From positions 248,001 to 312,000 of the forward strand of contig CALSSE010000015.1 of the NCBI GenBank assembly GCA_943788935.1: DNA of 64,000 bases, written 5' to 3'. Numbering within the stretch: position 1 is the first letter of the stretch; every line of letters starts with the position of its first letter. The stretch is from an uncultured bacterium. GTDB lineage: Bacteria; Myxococcota_A; Bradymonadia; UBA7976; VGTA01. This document shows, in pieces, positions 33,053 to 42,792 of the stretch. Made by a program: the position numbers and the translations under genes. The notes under the pieces were generated by a model. It had not been told where the DNA came from, searched no databases, and saw nothing but the letters and a program-made list of their open reading frames with translations.

Positions 33053-34120
33053 TTACGGCTTTTCAATCTGTATACTAGTGGGAGTTTTCGTAGAGGGAGG
33101 CTCTTGTTCTTCGCCATTGGCGAACTTGGCAAATCTCCCCTTCTCTCTGGGATGAGCAGGGTCAGGACGACTCCAGGGCCAACCGCCGAATTGAGTACGC
33201 TGGTAGTCGAAGATCGCCCGCCTGATCTCTTGGGTGCTATTCATCACAAAGGGACCATGTTGTACAACGGGCTCATCTATGGGGAGCGCTTGTAAGACGA
33301 GTAAGCTATTGCCTTGCTGCCCTGCCCTAAGCGGATGTTCATACCCAGCGATCATGAGCGCTCCGTGCTGAGGATCTAGATTTGTCCCCCCGAGCTCTAC
33401 TCGATCTCCATTGACATGATAGATCACCCTCTTTGTGCCTGAAGGTTGAATCGGCAAAGTAAAGCTCGCCCCTGGCTCCATGTCAATGAGCCAGATAGCC
33501 ACTCCTGAATCTGACTTTGCTGCCCATGAGTCACTCGGGGGCGAGAGTGGCTTTATATCATTAATAGCGCCGGCGATGATTGTAATAACGCTACAATGCC
33601 CCTCGGTATCACGGTGTTCCCAGCGAGGGACCTCTTCATTCCAAAACATTTTGAACTTAGGGGAGACCATTTTCTTTCTAGCGGGGAGGTTGAGCCAAAG
33701 CTGAAAGAAATCGGTGGTGTTCCCACCCTCTTGTTTCACTAGTGGGAACATTTCCGCATGAACGATTCCGGCACCAGCTGTCATCCATTGGACATCGCCA
33801 GCTCCTATGCGGGCGGTCGCCCCAAGGGAGTCGGAGTGATCAATGAGCCCTTGACGAATAATGGAGATGGTCTCAAATCCTCGATGAGGATGTTGAGGGA
33901 ATCCAGGGATGCTGTCACCATGGTACATGCTCCAGCCATCTCTGCCCGAGAAGTCAGATCCTATATTTCTGCCCTTTAGACTCTCTTTTGGAGCCATCGA
34001 TTCATTCCCCGCAGGATATTGATCGTTATGATGGACACAGAAGAGGAACGGCTCAAAAGTTTTCCACGGCCCTTGTCCGAGGGGTAGATAAGTCTGTATC
34101 AATGATTGAGGGCTAAGCAT
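33053..34120 (-). CDS. Pirin family protein
   Basis: 355 residues. The N-terminal cupin has the metal-binding motif 'GFPQHPHRGFETISIIRQG' and 'MTAGAGIVHAEMF', giving the His/Glu set typical of pirins. 'KRVIYHVNGDRVELGG' belongs to the second cupin. 'FDYQRTQFGGWPWSRPDPAH' at the C-terminus is a strong pirin signature. Family members include quercetinases and redox-sensing regulators; the role here is unknown. A cytoplasmic location is expected. Confidence 0.92.
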   Translation of the reverse strand: MLSPQSLIQTYLPLGQGPWKTFEPFLFCVHHNDQYPAGNESMAPKESLKGRNIGSDFSGRDGWSMYHGDSIPGFPQHPHRGFETISIIRQGLIDHSDSLGATARIGAGDVQWMTAGAGIVHAEMFPLVKQEGGNTTDFFQLWLNLPARKKMVSPKFKMFWNEEVPRWEHRDTEGHCSVITIIAGAINDIKPLSPPSDSWAAKSDSGVAIWLIDMEPGASFTLPIQPSGTKRVIYHVNGDRVELGGTNLDPQHGALMIAGYEHPLRAGQQGNSLLVLQALPIDEPVVQHGPFVMNSTQEIRRAIFDYQRTQFGGWPWSRPDPAHPREKGRFAKFANGEEQEPPSTKTPTSIQIEKP

Positions 34121-34613
34121 GATGAACGCTTTCTGGTGTCAAGCAGTGGTGATAAACAGTGGTGATAAACAGTGGTGATAAACAGTGGTCACGATTAACA
34201 GGCAAAGATAAGATGCTACGAGTTCATCAGAGGTATCAGGAGAATTGATAAAGGATGATTGGCTAACTTTAGGATGGGTATCCTCTAGAGTAGATGAGGT
34301 CAATCTTACTGATCAGGGTATCAGGTTTTAATTGATTTTTTAGAGATTTTATCAATGCATTTGATGTATCAGTATGAATGAGACATATGTCTTTATATGG
34401 GTGTTTGTTTTTGTATTTTTATAATCTTTTAGATATTAAATGCAAATATATTCTTACCTTTGATAATGGAGCATTACTGAAGGTTTGATTTTTGATATTT
34501 TTTTGTTTTTGTGTTCTATCCTTGTCATTGAGTCTCTTCGCTTGTTATCACTATGAGTATGTAAAACTGTAAAAGGAGTTTGAGGGTGGCTCCCATACCA
34601 TCCAAAATGCGTC
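34121..34613. other. Intergenic region upstream of the BCCT gene
   Basis: 493 bp between divergent genes. It has a 13-bp tandem repeat (34144-34189) and a long AT-rich part (34320-34560) containing a 10-bp palindrome GACATATGTC (34382-34391). No gene remnant was seen. AT-rich DNA here probably holds the transporter promoter. Confidence 0.55.
34144..34189. repeat. 13-bp tandem repeat, 3.5 copies
   Basis: The unit cagtggtgataaa begins at 34144, 34157, 34170 and (partial) 34183, just upstream of the pirin gene. Confidence 0.9.
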
Positions 34614-36242
34614 ATGAACGATGATACCCAGAACGAATCTAGCGCTGAGACTGATCAAACAGAGAGCAGCGCTCCCCCTTCGAAGAATGAGAGCGGCTCA
34701 ATCTTTGACACCATAAACCCTCCCGTATTTTTTACATCCGGCGGCCTACTCGTCTTCTTGCTCATCTTCACCATGTTGAGCCCTGAGACGTCGATCTCGA
34801 TCTGTCAATCGATTAAGGGATTCATACTCGATCACTTCAGTTGGTTTTATGTTTATTCAGTGGTGATCCTCTTTCTCTTCGCGGTATGGCTCTCCTTCAG
34901 CTCCTATGGTCACTTGGTCTTGGGAGGGGATGATGAGACCCCCGTATATAGTCGAGGCTCTTGGTATGCGATGTTATTCGCTGCTGGGATGGGGATCGGT
35001 TTAGTGTTCTATGGCGTCGCTGAGCCTATGGCGCATTTCCGGATGCCTCCAGTTGGCGATGCGGAGAGCGCCGGGGCCATTACCGCAGCGCTCCCTTTGA
35101 CCTTTCACCATTGGGGCTTACATGCATGGGCGGTCTATGCGGTGATCGGCCTCAGTATCGCTTATTTTACCTATCGTAAAGGGCTCCCTCTCTCCCTGCG
35201 TTCTTGTTTTTACCCCATCTTTGGGGATCGGATCTATGGGTGGATTGGTCACAGCATCGATATTATCGCGGTGTTTGGTACCCTCTTTGGGCTCGCCACC
35301 TCATTAGGGGCAGGGGCAGGTTCGGTGAGCGCAGGTTTTCATCGACTCTTTGATACACCTGATACCGTTAACTTTCAGCTTCTCATCATCGGAGCGATCA
35401 CTCTCGCCGCCACCATCTCCTTGGTTACCGGTGTTGATAAAGGGATTAAGTTTTTGAGTGAGGCCAACATGGTCATCGCTGGCTTATTACTCTTGTTTGT
35501 CTTCCTTGCTGGACCGACGATGTACATCATGGAGAGCTTCGTAGAGAGTGTTGGACTTTACTTTTACAACTTTGCAGACCGGAGTGTTCGTTTAGGAGAG
35601 TCTGCTAAAGAAGTGAAGTGGATTCAAGATTGGAGCGTCGTATATTGGGGATGGTGGATCGCCTGGGCTCCATTTGTAGGGATGTTTGTGGCGCGTATCT
35701 CTCGGGGACGTACCGTAAGAGATTTCGTGCTCAGCGTGATGTGTGTACCGGTCGCGGTTACATTCTTCTGGTTCTCTGTCTTTGGAGGAGCGGCGCTTTC
35801 TCCAGAGCTCCGTCCCCAGATGCTCTCTACGATTCAGCAGGCCGGTTCAAGCGCCGATGCAGTGGCAGTGTATGCTATGCTCGAGCAGCTCCCCTTCGCG
35901 AACATTCTTTGTTTTCTAGCGGTGATCGTAGTCACTATTTTCTTTGTGAGCTCTTCGGATTCGGCCTCTTTTGTTGTCGATATGCTCACCTCAGGTGGAC
36001 ATCTTGATCCACCGACTTGGCAACGAGTTTTTTGGGCGACCGCCGAGGGAGCAACCGCCGGAGCGCTTTTATACTCCGGAGGAGCAGAGGTCCTCTCCGG
36101 TCTCAAAGCGGGAGTGGTGAGTTTTGGACTCCCCTTCTGTGGGTTGATGCTCGTGATGTGCTATGCGCTCTTCAAGGCGCTGAGAGAAGAGCGCTTAGCC
36201 GCTGAGGCTTTAGTGGCAGAGAGCGCTGACGTTAGCGATTGA
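34614..36242 (+). CDS. BCCT-family betaine/choline/carnitine transporter
   Basis: 542 residues with about 12 membrane helices. BCCT signatures: 'AAGMGIGLVFYGVAEPMAHF' and the substrate-site 'WSVVYWGWWIAWAPFVGMFV', followed by 'ARISRGRTVRDFVL'. The Gly-rich unwound helix ('AMLFAAGMGIGLVF') is of the Na+-coupled type. The N-terminal tail (~30 residues) is polar and acidic. It should import glycine betaine or a similar osmolyte through the inner membrane, consistent with a saline habitat. The start at 34614 has no strong ribosome site. Confidence 0.93.
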   Translation: MNDDTQNESSAETDQTESSAPPSKNESGSIFDTINPPVFFTSGGLLVFLLIFTMLSPETSISICQSIKGFILDHFSWFYVYSVVILFLFAVWLSFSSYGHLVLGGDDETPVYSRGSWYAMLFAAGMGIGLVFYGVAEPMAHFRMPPVGDAESAGAITAALPLTFHHWGLHAWAVYAVIGLSIAYFTYRKGLPLSLRSCFYPIFGDRIYGWIGHSIDIIAVFGTLFGLATSLGAGAGSVSAGFHRLFDTPDTVNFQLLIIGAITLAATISLVTGVDKGIKFLSEANMVIAGLLLLFVFLAGPTMYIMESFVESVGLYFYNFADRSVRLGESAKEVKWIQDWSVVYWGWWIAWAPFVGMFVARISRGRTVRDFVLSVMCVPVAVTFFWFSVFGGAALSPELRPQMLSTIQQAGSSADAVAVYAMLEQLPFANILCFLAVIVVTIFFVSSSDSASFVVDMLTSGGHLDPPTWQRVFWATAEGATAGALLYSGGAEVLSGLKAGVVSFGLPFCGLMLVMCYALFKALREERLAAEALVAESADVSD

Positions 36243-36259
36243 TCCTTGGAGGATCCGCT

Positions 36260-37321
36260 TTACGCTTGATCGGCTCCTTTAAAAGGACCTAGAGCAGCTT
36301 TGAAATCTTCGACCATCACTACAGGGTTTGGATCAACATCAGCCATTAGCGCCATCTCACAGCTGACCACATCGAAGAGATAGAGGGTAGCGAGGAGAGA
36401 GGTGAGGCGATCTTGAGCTGCTCTCACCGGTACCTTAAGGGTCTTCACTCCATAATCACTGAGGGTCTGAGCTGATTGTGCGACTCGAGTCTGCATTCGT
36501 GCGCTGGCGAGTGGATCGAGAAAGAATACTGCAGTGAGCGGTTGATGAAGGCGAGTATAGCCGACCATCTCATTATGATTAAACTCAGGGACCTCATTCC
36601 AAAAAGCAGGGCTCTTGGCGTTCTCATTAATCTTTATTTTGACCACACGACCGAGACTCTCAGCATAGGGGGGAGGCGCATAAAAAACGGGGATCGTTCC
36701 GTTCAATGCGGTCGCGATCTCTCTCGCCTCCGAGTTAACATCCATGAGGCCTTTAAGCTCTTTCCCAACCGCCGATAGTCTAGCTCTCGCTCCCTCAAAG
36801 AATCCTAGATCTTCGAGGAGCGCGCTGAGAACGCCGATAAAGAAACCAGAGCCGGCGCGGGGCTGAAAAGTTGGCGTAGGTTTGGTGAGCTTGATGAGGG
36901 GTAAAGCGTGCTCTTGAGCGAGCTGCTCTAGTCTCCCTCCTGCGCATATGATGATGATTTGAGCTCCTCGAGCCATCGCATCATCGAGCGAAGAGAGGCT
37001 CTCTTCAGTGTTACCACTAAAGCTACAAGCGATCACCAAATCCTCAGAGGTGAGGTGACCGTGATGCACCTCATAGCTTCTGGAGACGCTGAGCGGTATG
37101 CTGAGCTGGTCTGTGATCACCTTCATCAGGTCTCCGGGGAAGGCGCTCCCTCCAAGAGCGCATAATGTCACTCTCTTGATAGGTTGTTTAAGCTGAGCGG
37201 CTATACCCTCTGCGAGATGGGTGCCGAGAGTAAGGTGATCGGGGATCCCTCGAACTCCCGAGAGCATAATCTCGATCCCTTGGGTAATAGAATCTCGGTT
37301 GGTCGTCGATGTATTAGACAT
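36260..37321 (-). CDS. Bifunctional phosphoglucose/phosphomannose isomerase-like protein
   Basis: 353 residues with two SIS domains. 'ALGGSAFPGDLM', 'VIACSFSGNTEESLSSLDDA' (phosphosugar-binding Ser/Thr) and 'IIIICAGGRLEQLAQEHALP' are in the first; 'RAGSGFFIGVLSALLEDLGF' links them; 'AFWNEVPEFNHNEMVGY' near residue 240 carries the catalytic Glu/His of this subgroup. It should interconvert glucose-6-P or mannose-6-P with fructose-6-P in the cytoplasm. GAGAGTAAG precedes the ATG. It is convergent with the transporter gene (17-bp gap). Confidence 0.88.
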   Translation of the reverse strand: MSNTSTTNRDSITQGIEIMLSGVRGIPDHLTLGTHLAEGIAAQLKQPIKRVTLCALGGSAFPGDLMKVITDQLSIPLSVSRSYEVHHGHLTSEDLVIACSFSGNTEESLSSLDDAMARGAQIIIICAGGRLEQLAQEHALPLIKLTKPTPTFQPRAGSGFFIGVLSALLEDLGFFEGARARLSAVGKELKGLMDVNSEAREIATALNGTIPVFYAPPPYAESLGRVVKIKINENAKSPAFWNEVPEFNHNEMVGYTRLHQPLTAVFFLDPLASARMQTRVAQSAQTLSDYGVKTLKVPVRAAQDRLTSLLATLYLFDVVSCEMALMADVDPNPVVMVEDFKAALGPFKGADQA

Positions 37322-37645
37322 ATGGGCTTACTCTCAGTCGCTAAGGTCAAGTGTTTCTGTAGTGTACTCATCAGGGGTGATAGTGATACTCTGTTGGTCA
37401 TTAATAGGCTCATATCAGTCATGAGAGGATGAGCCATATGAGTCAAATAAGTATTATTTTGCACAGTGCCAAGAGTTTCTTGCGCTTTCCTTAAGTTTTA
37501 ACTTCTCCTCAGCCTTGATCTAGATCCTATTGAGCCTCTATTCTCCTCTTATCTTAAGACTTATCAGTTACTTTTGATCTCTCTCTGAGTTTAATGAAGA
37601 GAGCCTCTATTCTCCTTACTCGACTCCCTTTATGAGGCATTGGAT
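37322..37645. other. Intergenic region upstream of the RCC1 lipoprotein
   Basis: 324 bp between divergent genes. A 16-bp direct repeat gagcctctattctcct is at 37532-37547 and 37601-37616. It is otherwise AT/CT-rich without recognised sites or coding remnants. Confidence 0.5.
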
Positions 37646-39715
37646 ATGAACTCACTTTCCTTGAAAAACCAACTTCAATCACTCTATTACACCTTGGTTT
37701 TAGGTCTCACTCTCAACGTTCTCGGATGTGATCGCTCTCGAACGACTTCAGAAATGATCGCAGGAGAGTCTGGAGGTATGGAAGCAGGAGAGATCGCGGG
37801 AACTACCGCCGGAGAAGAAGCTGGAACGACCGCTGGTGAGATCGCTGGTGTGGAAGGAGGAGAGAGCGCAGGGGAGAGCGCAGGGGAGAGCGCAGGGGAG
37901 AGCGCAGGGGAGAGCGCAGGGGAGAGCGCAGGGGAGAGCGCAGGGGAGAGCGCAGGAGAGAGCGCAGGGGAGAGCGCAGGAGAGAGCGCAGGGGAGAGCG
38001 CAGGGGAGAGCGCAGGGGAGATGGCTAGTACAGATGAGCAATGGACCACGCTTGATATGGGGTGGGAGCATGGATGCGGTCTCTCAAGTTTAGGAGACGT
38101 TTATTGTTGGGGTAGGAACCAACAGGGTCAAGCTCAGCCTCCTCAGCTTACTGAAGAGAACTTCATCAGCGTTGAACGAGTCTCTGTAGGCCGTTATCAT
38201 AGCTGTTTAGAGGGAACTGAGCGCCATAACTCTGATGACGCTGTCGAGGAAGACCGCTCCATCATTCGCTGTTGGGGCAGGTCTAATGAGGGTCAACTTA
38301 TTCCTCCGGATGATCTAGAATTGCATCAGGTCAGCGCGGGTTGGCGCGAGACATGTGCCCTCGATGAAGAGGGTCAGGTTCATTGTTGGGGAGAGTTAGA
38401 TTCTGAGCGACTCCCCTCTTCTGAATTAAGGCTCAGTGAGCTTCATCTGAGTCAAGGTTTTGGTTGTGGACTCGATAAAACAGACGCATCCATTCACTGT
38501 TGGGGTCGTAATGAATATAGACAGGCAGAGCCACCTCTAGGTGTAGGTTATCGATCACTTAGCGTTGGTGTAGGCAAGCATGCTTGCGCGATTGATGGTG
38601 AGGGGTATGCTCGGTGTTGGGGAGACACTTCGGACGGAAAAACTCTCGCTCCTGCGCTTCCACTTAAGAGTCTCTCTGTAGGAAGAGATCACACTTGTGC
38701 TCTCACCGAGGAGAATCAAGCGCTTTGTTGGGGACTGAATGAACAAGAACAAATATCAGCCCCCGCGGGAGCATTCACTTGGATAAGCTCAGGTGCTCAT
38801 TTCTCATGCGGTCTCCGCGCTGAAGGTACACTCGTCTGTTGGGGAGGCTTAACACCTGAACCGACCCCTCTCTTTCAGCAAGTCGCCGTAGGACTTGCTC
38901 ACACTTGTGCGCTCAAAGTGGACCAGAGCTTATCTTGTTGGGGGTGGCCTCGCGCAGGGAGAACCCTCCCGCCCACAGGAGCTCATCTTCAAGTAGATGT
39001 AGGTGATGAACATAGTTGCGCAATCTCTAGCGAGGGGGCGGTGAAGTGCTGGGGGGTTGGGGTCGATCCAACTCGCTTTGAGAGAGATGGTGACTTCGAT
39101 CAAGCCAGCCCTCCACCAGATCTAGGAGTGGTGAGTTTGATTTCTGTAGGTAACCGACATACCTGCGCTGCTATTGAGGGAGGTGCCATCAGATGTTGGG
39201 GGGATAACAGCTCAGGTCAGAGTGAAGCGCCAAACTTACCATGGGCAGTGACTCAAGTGACTTCAGGGTCTCGTCACAGCTGCGCACTCTCTGAGAGTGG
39301 GCAGGTCGCTTGTTGGGGAGCGAATGATCGTGAGCAGCTCAGCTCTCCCGATCTCGTCTTCCATCGGATTGATGCTGGCGGTGACCTCACTTGTGGACAA
39401 ACTGAAGATTTTAGTATTGCCTGTTGGGGTGATCGAGGGTCAGTGACTATACCAGAGGGGCCATTTCAGCATTTTTCAGTCGGTGAAAAGACTTTATGTC
39501 TGACTCCCTTCACAGACGAGCAAGTTGTAGAGACTCACTGTGAGACTCATTCAGCGCTTCGATCAGGGGAAGCGGACACCCCGTGGTCTTTTATTCTTGA
39601 TCAGCGGATACTCACCGCATTAGTCGCCGGACATGGACAGGCGTGCGCCTTACGTGCAGATGAGCGTCTAAGCTGTCAAGGTAATCATTCTCCACTCTCT
39701 AGACCTAGAGAATAA
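37646..39715 (+). CDS. RCC1-repeat lipoprotein with GESA linker
   Basis: 689 residues from ATG 37646 (GAGG upstream); a TTG at 37640 is the alternative. The lipobox is VLGC (Cys28). Residues ~40-130 are a linker with GESA repeats (12-bp units, 37862-38022) preceded by variant AGE units. From ~135 to the end are about 11 RCC1-like repeats marked by the recurring 'HxCxL' and 'CWG' elements ('GCGLSSLGDVYCWGRN', 'HTCALTEENQALCWG', 'HSCALSESGQVACWGAND'). They should form a seven-bladed-type propeller. It is predicted to be on the cell surface, binding an unknown partner. Confidence 0.9.
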   Translation: MNSLSLKNQLQSLYYTLVLGLTLNVLGCDRSRTTSEMIAGESGGMEAGEIAGTTAGEEAGTTAGEIAGVEGGESAGESAGESAGESAGESAGESAGESAGESAGESAGESAGESAGESAGESAGEMASTDEQWTTLDMGWEHGCGLSSLGDVYCWGRNQQGQAQPPQLTEENFISVERVSVGRYHSCLEGTERHNSDDAVEEDRSIIRCWGRSNEGQLIPPDDLELHQVSAGWRETCALDEEGQVHCWGELDSERLPSSELRLSELHLSQGFGCGLDKTDASIHCWGRNEYRQAEPPLGVGYRSLSVGVGKHACAIDGEGYARCWGDTSDGKTLAPALPLKSLSVGRDHTCALTEENQALCWGLNEQEQISAPAGAFTWISSGAHFSCGLRAEGTLVCWGGLTPEPTPLFQQVAVGLAHTCALKVDQSLSCWGWPRAGRTLPPTGAHLQVDVGDEHSCAISSEGAVKCWGVGVDPTRFERDGDFDQASPPPDLGVVSLISVGNRHTCAAIEGGAIRCWGDNSSGQSEAPNLPWAVTQVTSGSRHSCALSESGQVACWGANDREQLSSPDLVFHRIDAGGDLTCGQTEDFSIACWGDRGSVTIPEGPFQHFSVGEKTLCLTPFTDEQVVETHCETHSALRSGEADTPWSFILDQRILTALVAGHGQACALRADERLSCQGNHSPLSRPRE
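37862..38022. repeat. 12-bp tandem repeats encoding GESA
   Basis: About thirteen units of gagagcgcaggg (occasionally gagagcgcagga) are almost perfectly identical in the RCC1 lipoprotein linker, so expansion appears recent. Confidence 0.93.
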
Positions 39716-39814
39716 AGTCTTACTTATAGACTCATTGAATGATTGATTGAATAAAAGAGAGTTTACGCGACATATCGCTCAGCGTTTGAACTTTTATCTT
39801 AGGGGGAATAGGCG

Positions 39815-41432
39815 ATGTATATTGTTAACTTGGGGAGTAGAGACTCAGGGAATAGCGTTGCTTATCGTCCACGTACTTCGCTACGTACTTCGTTGCCACT
39901 TCTCAAGGTCATGGTCATATGCTCTCTGCTCGTCGCTTTACAAGTCACAGCGTTGCTAATCACCCCTACGCTCGCTAATATATGGGCTCAAGAACAAGGC
40001 TCTCACAATAAAGAGCGGCTAGCGGTTCTCATGTTGAGAAACAGGATCAATATGAGTCGAGAGGAGACTGAGTATCTGACCGGCCTAGTGAGGAGGATCG
40101 CCTCTAAGAGACTCGCCCAAGACTATCTGATTATGACTCAAGAGAATATCGATGTTCTCCTACCGCCCGATACAAATTTAGAGGAGTGTGTTAGCGAGTG
40201 TCAGGTAGAGACAGGACGAACGATCGGCGCTCGTTATATCATCACTGGAGAGGTTCTCAGATTTGGAAAATCCCTTCGACTTACTTTGAGGATGCATGAC
40301 ACTAAGACCGGTCAACTGGTCTCGAGTGAGGTCGCTAAGTCAAACACGATTGAAGGTTTAGAGTCTCCTGCTGAAGAGTCTGTGAGATCACTGATTGTAC
40401 AGATTCAGACGACACAAGATTTAAAGAAAAGCCCTCCTATTGATAAAAATACAAGTCTCCCGTCCCCAGCAGAACAACCAAAAGAGGAAGTGATCATCGT
40501 AGGCTCAAGATCGTCTGACTACCAGGAATCACATCTAAGCGCTGAGACTGATCTCGCTGAGGGCTCCGAGTTCAGATCGAGGAGAATGAGCCGAAGAGAG
40601 AGACTCGAAGAGCAGGCCCAACGCGCTCACCGAGAGCGAGAGGCTAGGTTAAGGGGAGACCGGCTGAATCGTAAACACGAGAGAGCGAGAAAACAGAGAG
40701 CGAGAAAACAGAGAGCGAGAAAACAGAAAGCTAGAAAACAGAGAGTCAGAGAGCAAAGAGCCAGAGAGCAGAGAGCTAGAGAGCAGAGAGCTAGAGAGCA
40801 GAGAGCTAGAGAGCAGAGAGCAGAGAGTCAGGGTGGTTTACCCGTGCTCCAAGGAGAGATGTATTTTGGTTTAGGGACAGGGCGTTGTGAAATCGAAGGC
40901 GTTGACTGTGAAGAGAGCGAGATTGAACATGATGTATCTCTTCAAATGGGTTTGCGTTACCGCTTCTCTGATCTCACTAGCGCTCAACGGTGGGGATGGA
41001 AGAGTGGTATAGAACTCAAATATACCCATAGTTCATTCTCGAGCGCCTTTGACGCTTCTCTTGAGCTACCTAATGTAGGCTATACCATGAACGCTTTGAC
41101 GCTAGGCTACCTATTCGGTTACGAAGCGAATCGTTTGGTTCTTGATGCAGTGATCGGCCTTGGCCTCATCTCTGGGAGTTTAAATAATACACAATATTAC
41201 TCAAATAGTGATTTCAGAAATGGTCGAATTTACCTTTGAGAGTACACGAGGACTTAACATAGGGCTCTCACTTGGATTCCGTCTCAGCCCATCATGGATG
41301 GTCTCATTATACGGAGATCAGATGAGCGCACTCGGTGAGGTAGAGATGTGTGACATCTTTAGTAATGAGTGTATAACAACAGAGATACCGATAGTGAGTC
41401 AGACAGGGATTCGATTCAGTAAAACTTTTTGA
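39815..41432 (+). pseudogene. CsgG/TolB-like domain plus beta-barrel protein, frameshifted near the 3' end
   Basis: One frame runs from ATG 39815 (AGGGGGAATAGG upstream) to a stop at 41239 (474 residues): signal/anchor segment to ~residue 60, a CsgG/TolB-N-like domain ('RLAVLMLRNRINMSREE', 'QVETGRTIGARYIITGEVLR', 'LRLTLRMHDTKTGQLVSSEV'), a basic Arg/Gln/Glu repeat linker (~residues 285-340), then barrel strands. The barrel continues in another frame: 'VEFTFESTRGLNIGLSLG' through 'VSQTGIRFSKTF' at 41432, ending in Phe as outer-membrane barrels do. The switch lies at about 41215-41236. It may be a true mutation, a sequencing error or programmed; the fused protein would have ~540 residues. Confidence 0.75.
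40679..40832. repeat. 15-bp tandem repeats encoding basic linker
   Basis: Two blocks of 15-bp units (agagcgagaaaacag, then agagctagagagcag) encode RARKQ and REQRA repeats in the CsgG-like/barrel gene. Confidence 0.88.
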
Positions 41433-41458
41433 AGAGAGCTCTCCTTGACTTTAAGTCT

Positions 41459-42754
41459 TTAACTCAAATGAGGAGTGTTGGTCTCAGATCCAACCCCTAA
41501 GCGAGTTAAATGATCGGAGATGACCTCCATCGCTCTGTATGCTCCAAGTCTTTTGGGTGACTGAACAGGATAGCAGTCTAGAGAAGGGGGGGTGTCTAGA
41601 GAACTTAAAGGCAGTAAGTCATTCCTAATGGAGCGTGCGACCTCTCTATACTTAGGATCATTAAGAGCGTTCTCTATGACGATCCGTAGCTGCGAGGGCT
41701 TGACGCGGCTGAAGTGAACTCTTTGTCCTGCGCCGACCGCTTTCACTTGTTCAGCGATGACTGGTTGATCATCACGTATTGGAGCGATCACAAGCGGTAA
41801 GCCGAAAGTGAGCGCCTCCATAGTCGTGTTGTGTCCACCGTGACAGAAGACAACATCCATATAACCTAGGAGCTGTAGTTGAGGTACACGATCTTGAATG
41901 ATCCAATGAACTGGAGCCTCAGCAAAATATTTGGGAGGAGCGGCGGCGATAACTTGTAGAGAGAGATCAGCGAGCCCCTCGATAAGTCTTTGGTATAGCG
42001 GAGCGGCTCGCTCAGCGTTAATCGTCCCCATAGAGACAAAGAGCTTAGGGAGCTCTTTGTCTATACGCTCCCATGGGAAATCAATATGACTCCTTTCCCC
42101 TTCGATCGCAGGTCCCACAAAGTATACCGGAGAGGTCAGCTCTCTGGGCAAGGCGCCATTGGTGGTGCTAAGTGCCATCCGCTGGCTTGAGAAAGCGATG
42201 GTTCCTAATGGTGAGAGCTCTAGATAAGGAGAAGTGTCCGGAGGAGTGACCTGGAAATCCTCCCAGAGACTTACGAGGAGCTGTCTATGCCACTCCTGTA
42301 CTTGAGGTAAGCCTTCTAAGGGATTGATCAGCGCTGCCGAAGTTGTAGCGCTGGTCAAGTAGGGGTAAGCCCATTTTTGGCAGACTAAAGCTCCGCTCAA
42401 CATTTGCTGATCAACGATACAGAGATCAGGTCGCTCTTGATGGAGAAGGCGCTCTACCGTGTGAAAGGTGCGCTGAGCGAGAGGGATAAAGACAGATTCC
42501 CATAGATAGTGTAGTCCGGCGAAACCGCGTCGCTCTTGGGCTCCATGGTCGGTGACCTGCTGATGACCCATCCAGTCATCGCCCTCTTCATCAAGCGCGA
42601 TCACTCGATATTGGGGGGGAAGAGAGCGTCGTAGGGACACTTCATATCCTAACCACACGACATCATGTCCACTGGCGAGTAGCTGTTGTCCTAGCGCAAC
42701 AGTGGGATTGATATGTCCCATTAGCGGGGGGACGATCATCACTATTTTAGCCAT
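41459..42754 (-). CDS. GT1-family glycosyltransferase (MGT/CrtX-like)
   Basis: 431 residues. The N-terminal acceptor domain begins 'KIVMIVPPLMGHINPTVALG'. The C-terminal donor domain has 'KLFVSMGTINAERAAPLYQR' and 'VFCHGGHNTTMEALTFGLPL', followed by 'APIRDDQPVIAEQV', the PSPG-like nucleotide-sugar site of UGT/MGT enzymes. It resembles macrolide and zeaxanthin glucosyltransferases; the acceptor may be a carotenoid or other lipid. It has no signal peptide. It lies 38 bp downstream of the DUF507 gene and may share its transcript; it is convergent with the barrel gene. Confidence 0.88.
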   Translation of the reverse strand: MAKIVMIVPPLMGHINPTVALGQQLLASGHDVVWLGYEVSLRRSLPPQYRVIALDEEGDDWMGHQQVTDHGAQERRGFAGLHYLWESVFIPLAQRTFHTVERLLHQERPDLCIVDQQMLSGALVCQKWAYPYLTSATTSAALINPLEGLPQVQEWHRQLLVSLWEDFQVTPPDTSPYLELSPLGTIAFSSQRMALSTTNGALPRELTSPVYFVGPAIEGERSHIDFPWERIDKELPKLFVSMGTINAERAAPLYQRLIEGLADLSLQVIAAAPPKYFAEAPVHWIIQDRVPQLQLLGYMDVVFCHGGHNTTMEALTFGLPLVIAPIRDDQPVIAEQVKAVGAGQRVHFSRVKPSQLRIVIENALNDPKYREVARSIRNDLLPLSSLDTPPSLDCYPVQSPKRLGAYRAMEVISDHLTRLGVGSETNTPHLS

Positions 42755-42792
42755 ACAGCTCGGTCATTTCAGCGAATATTAATCGGTATGAT

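Noticed and set aside
41236..41460. Terminator between the barrel gene and the glycosyltransferase gene
   Set aside because: GAGAGCTCTC and GACTTTAAGTC palindromes are present but leave loops too short for a hairpin and lack a proper T-tract.
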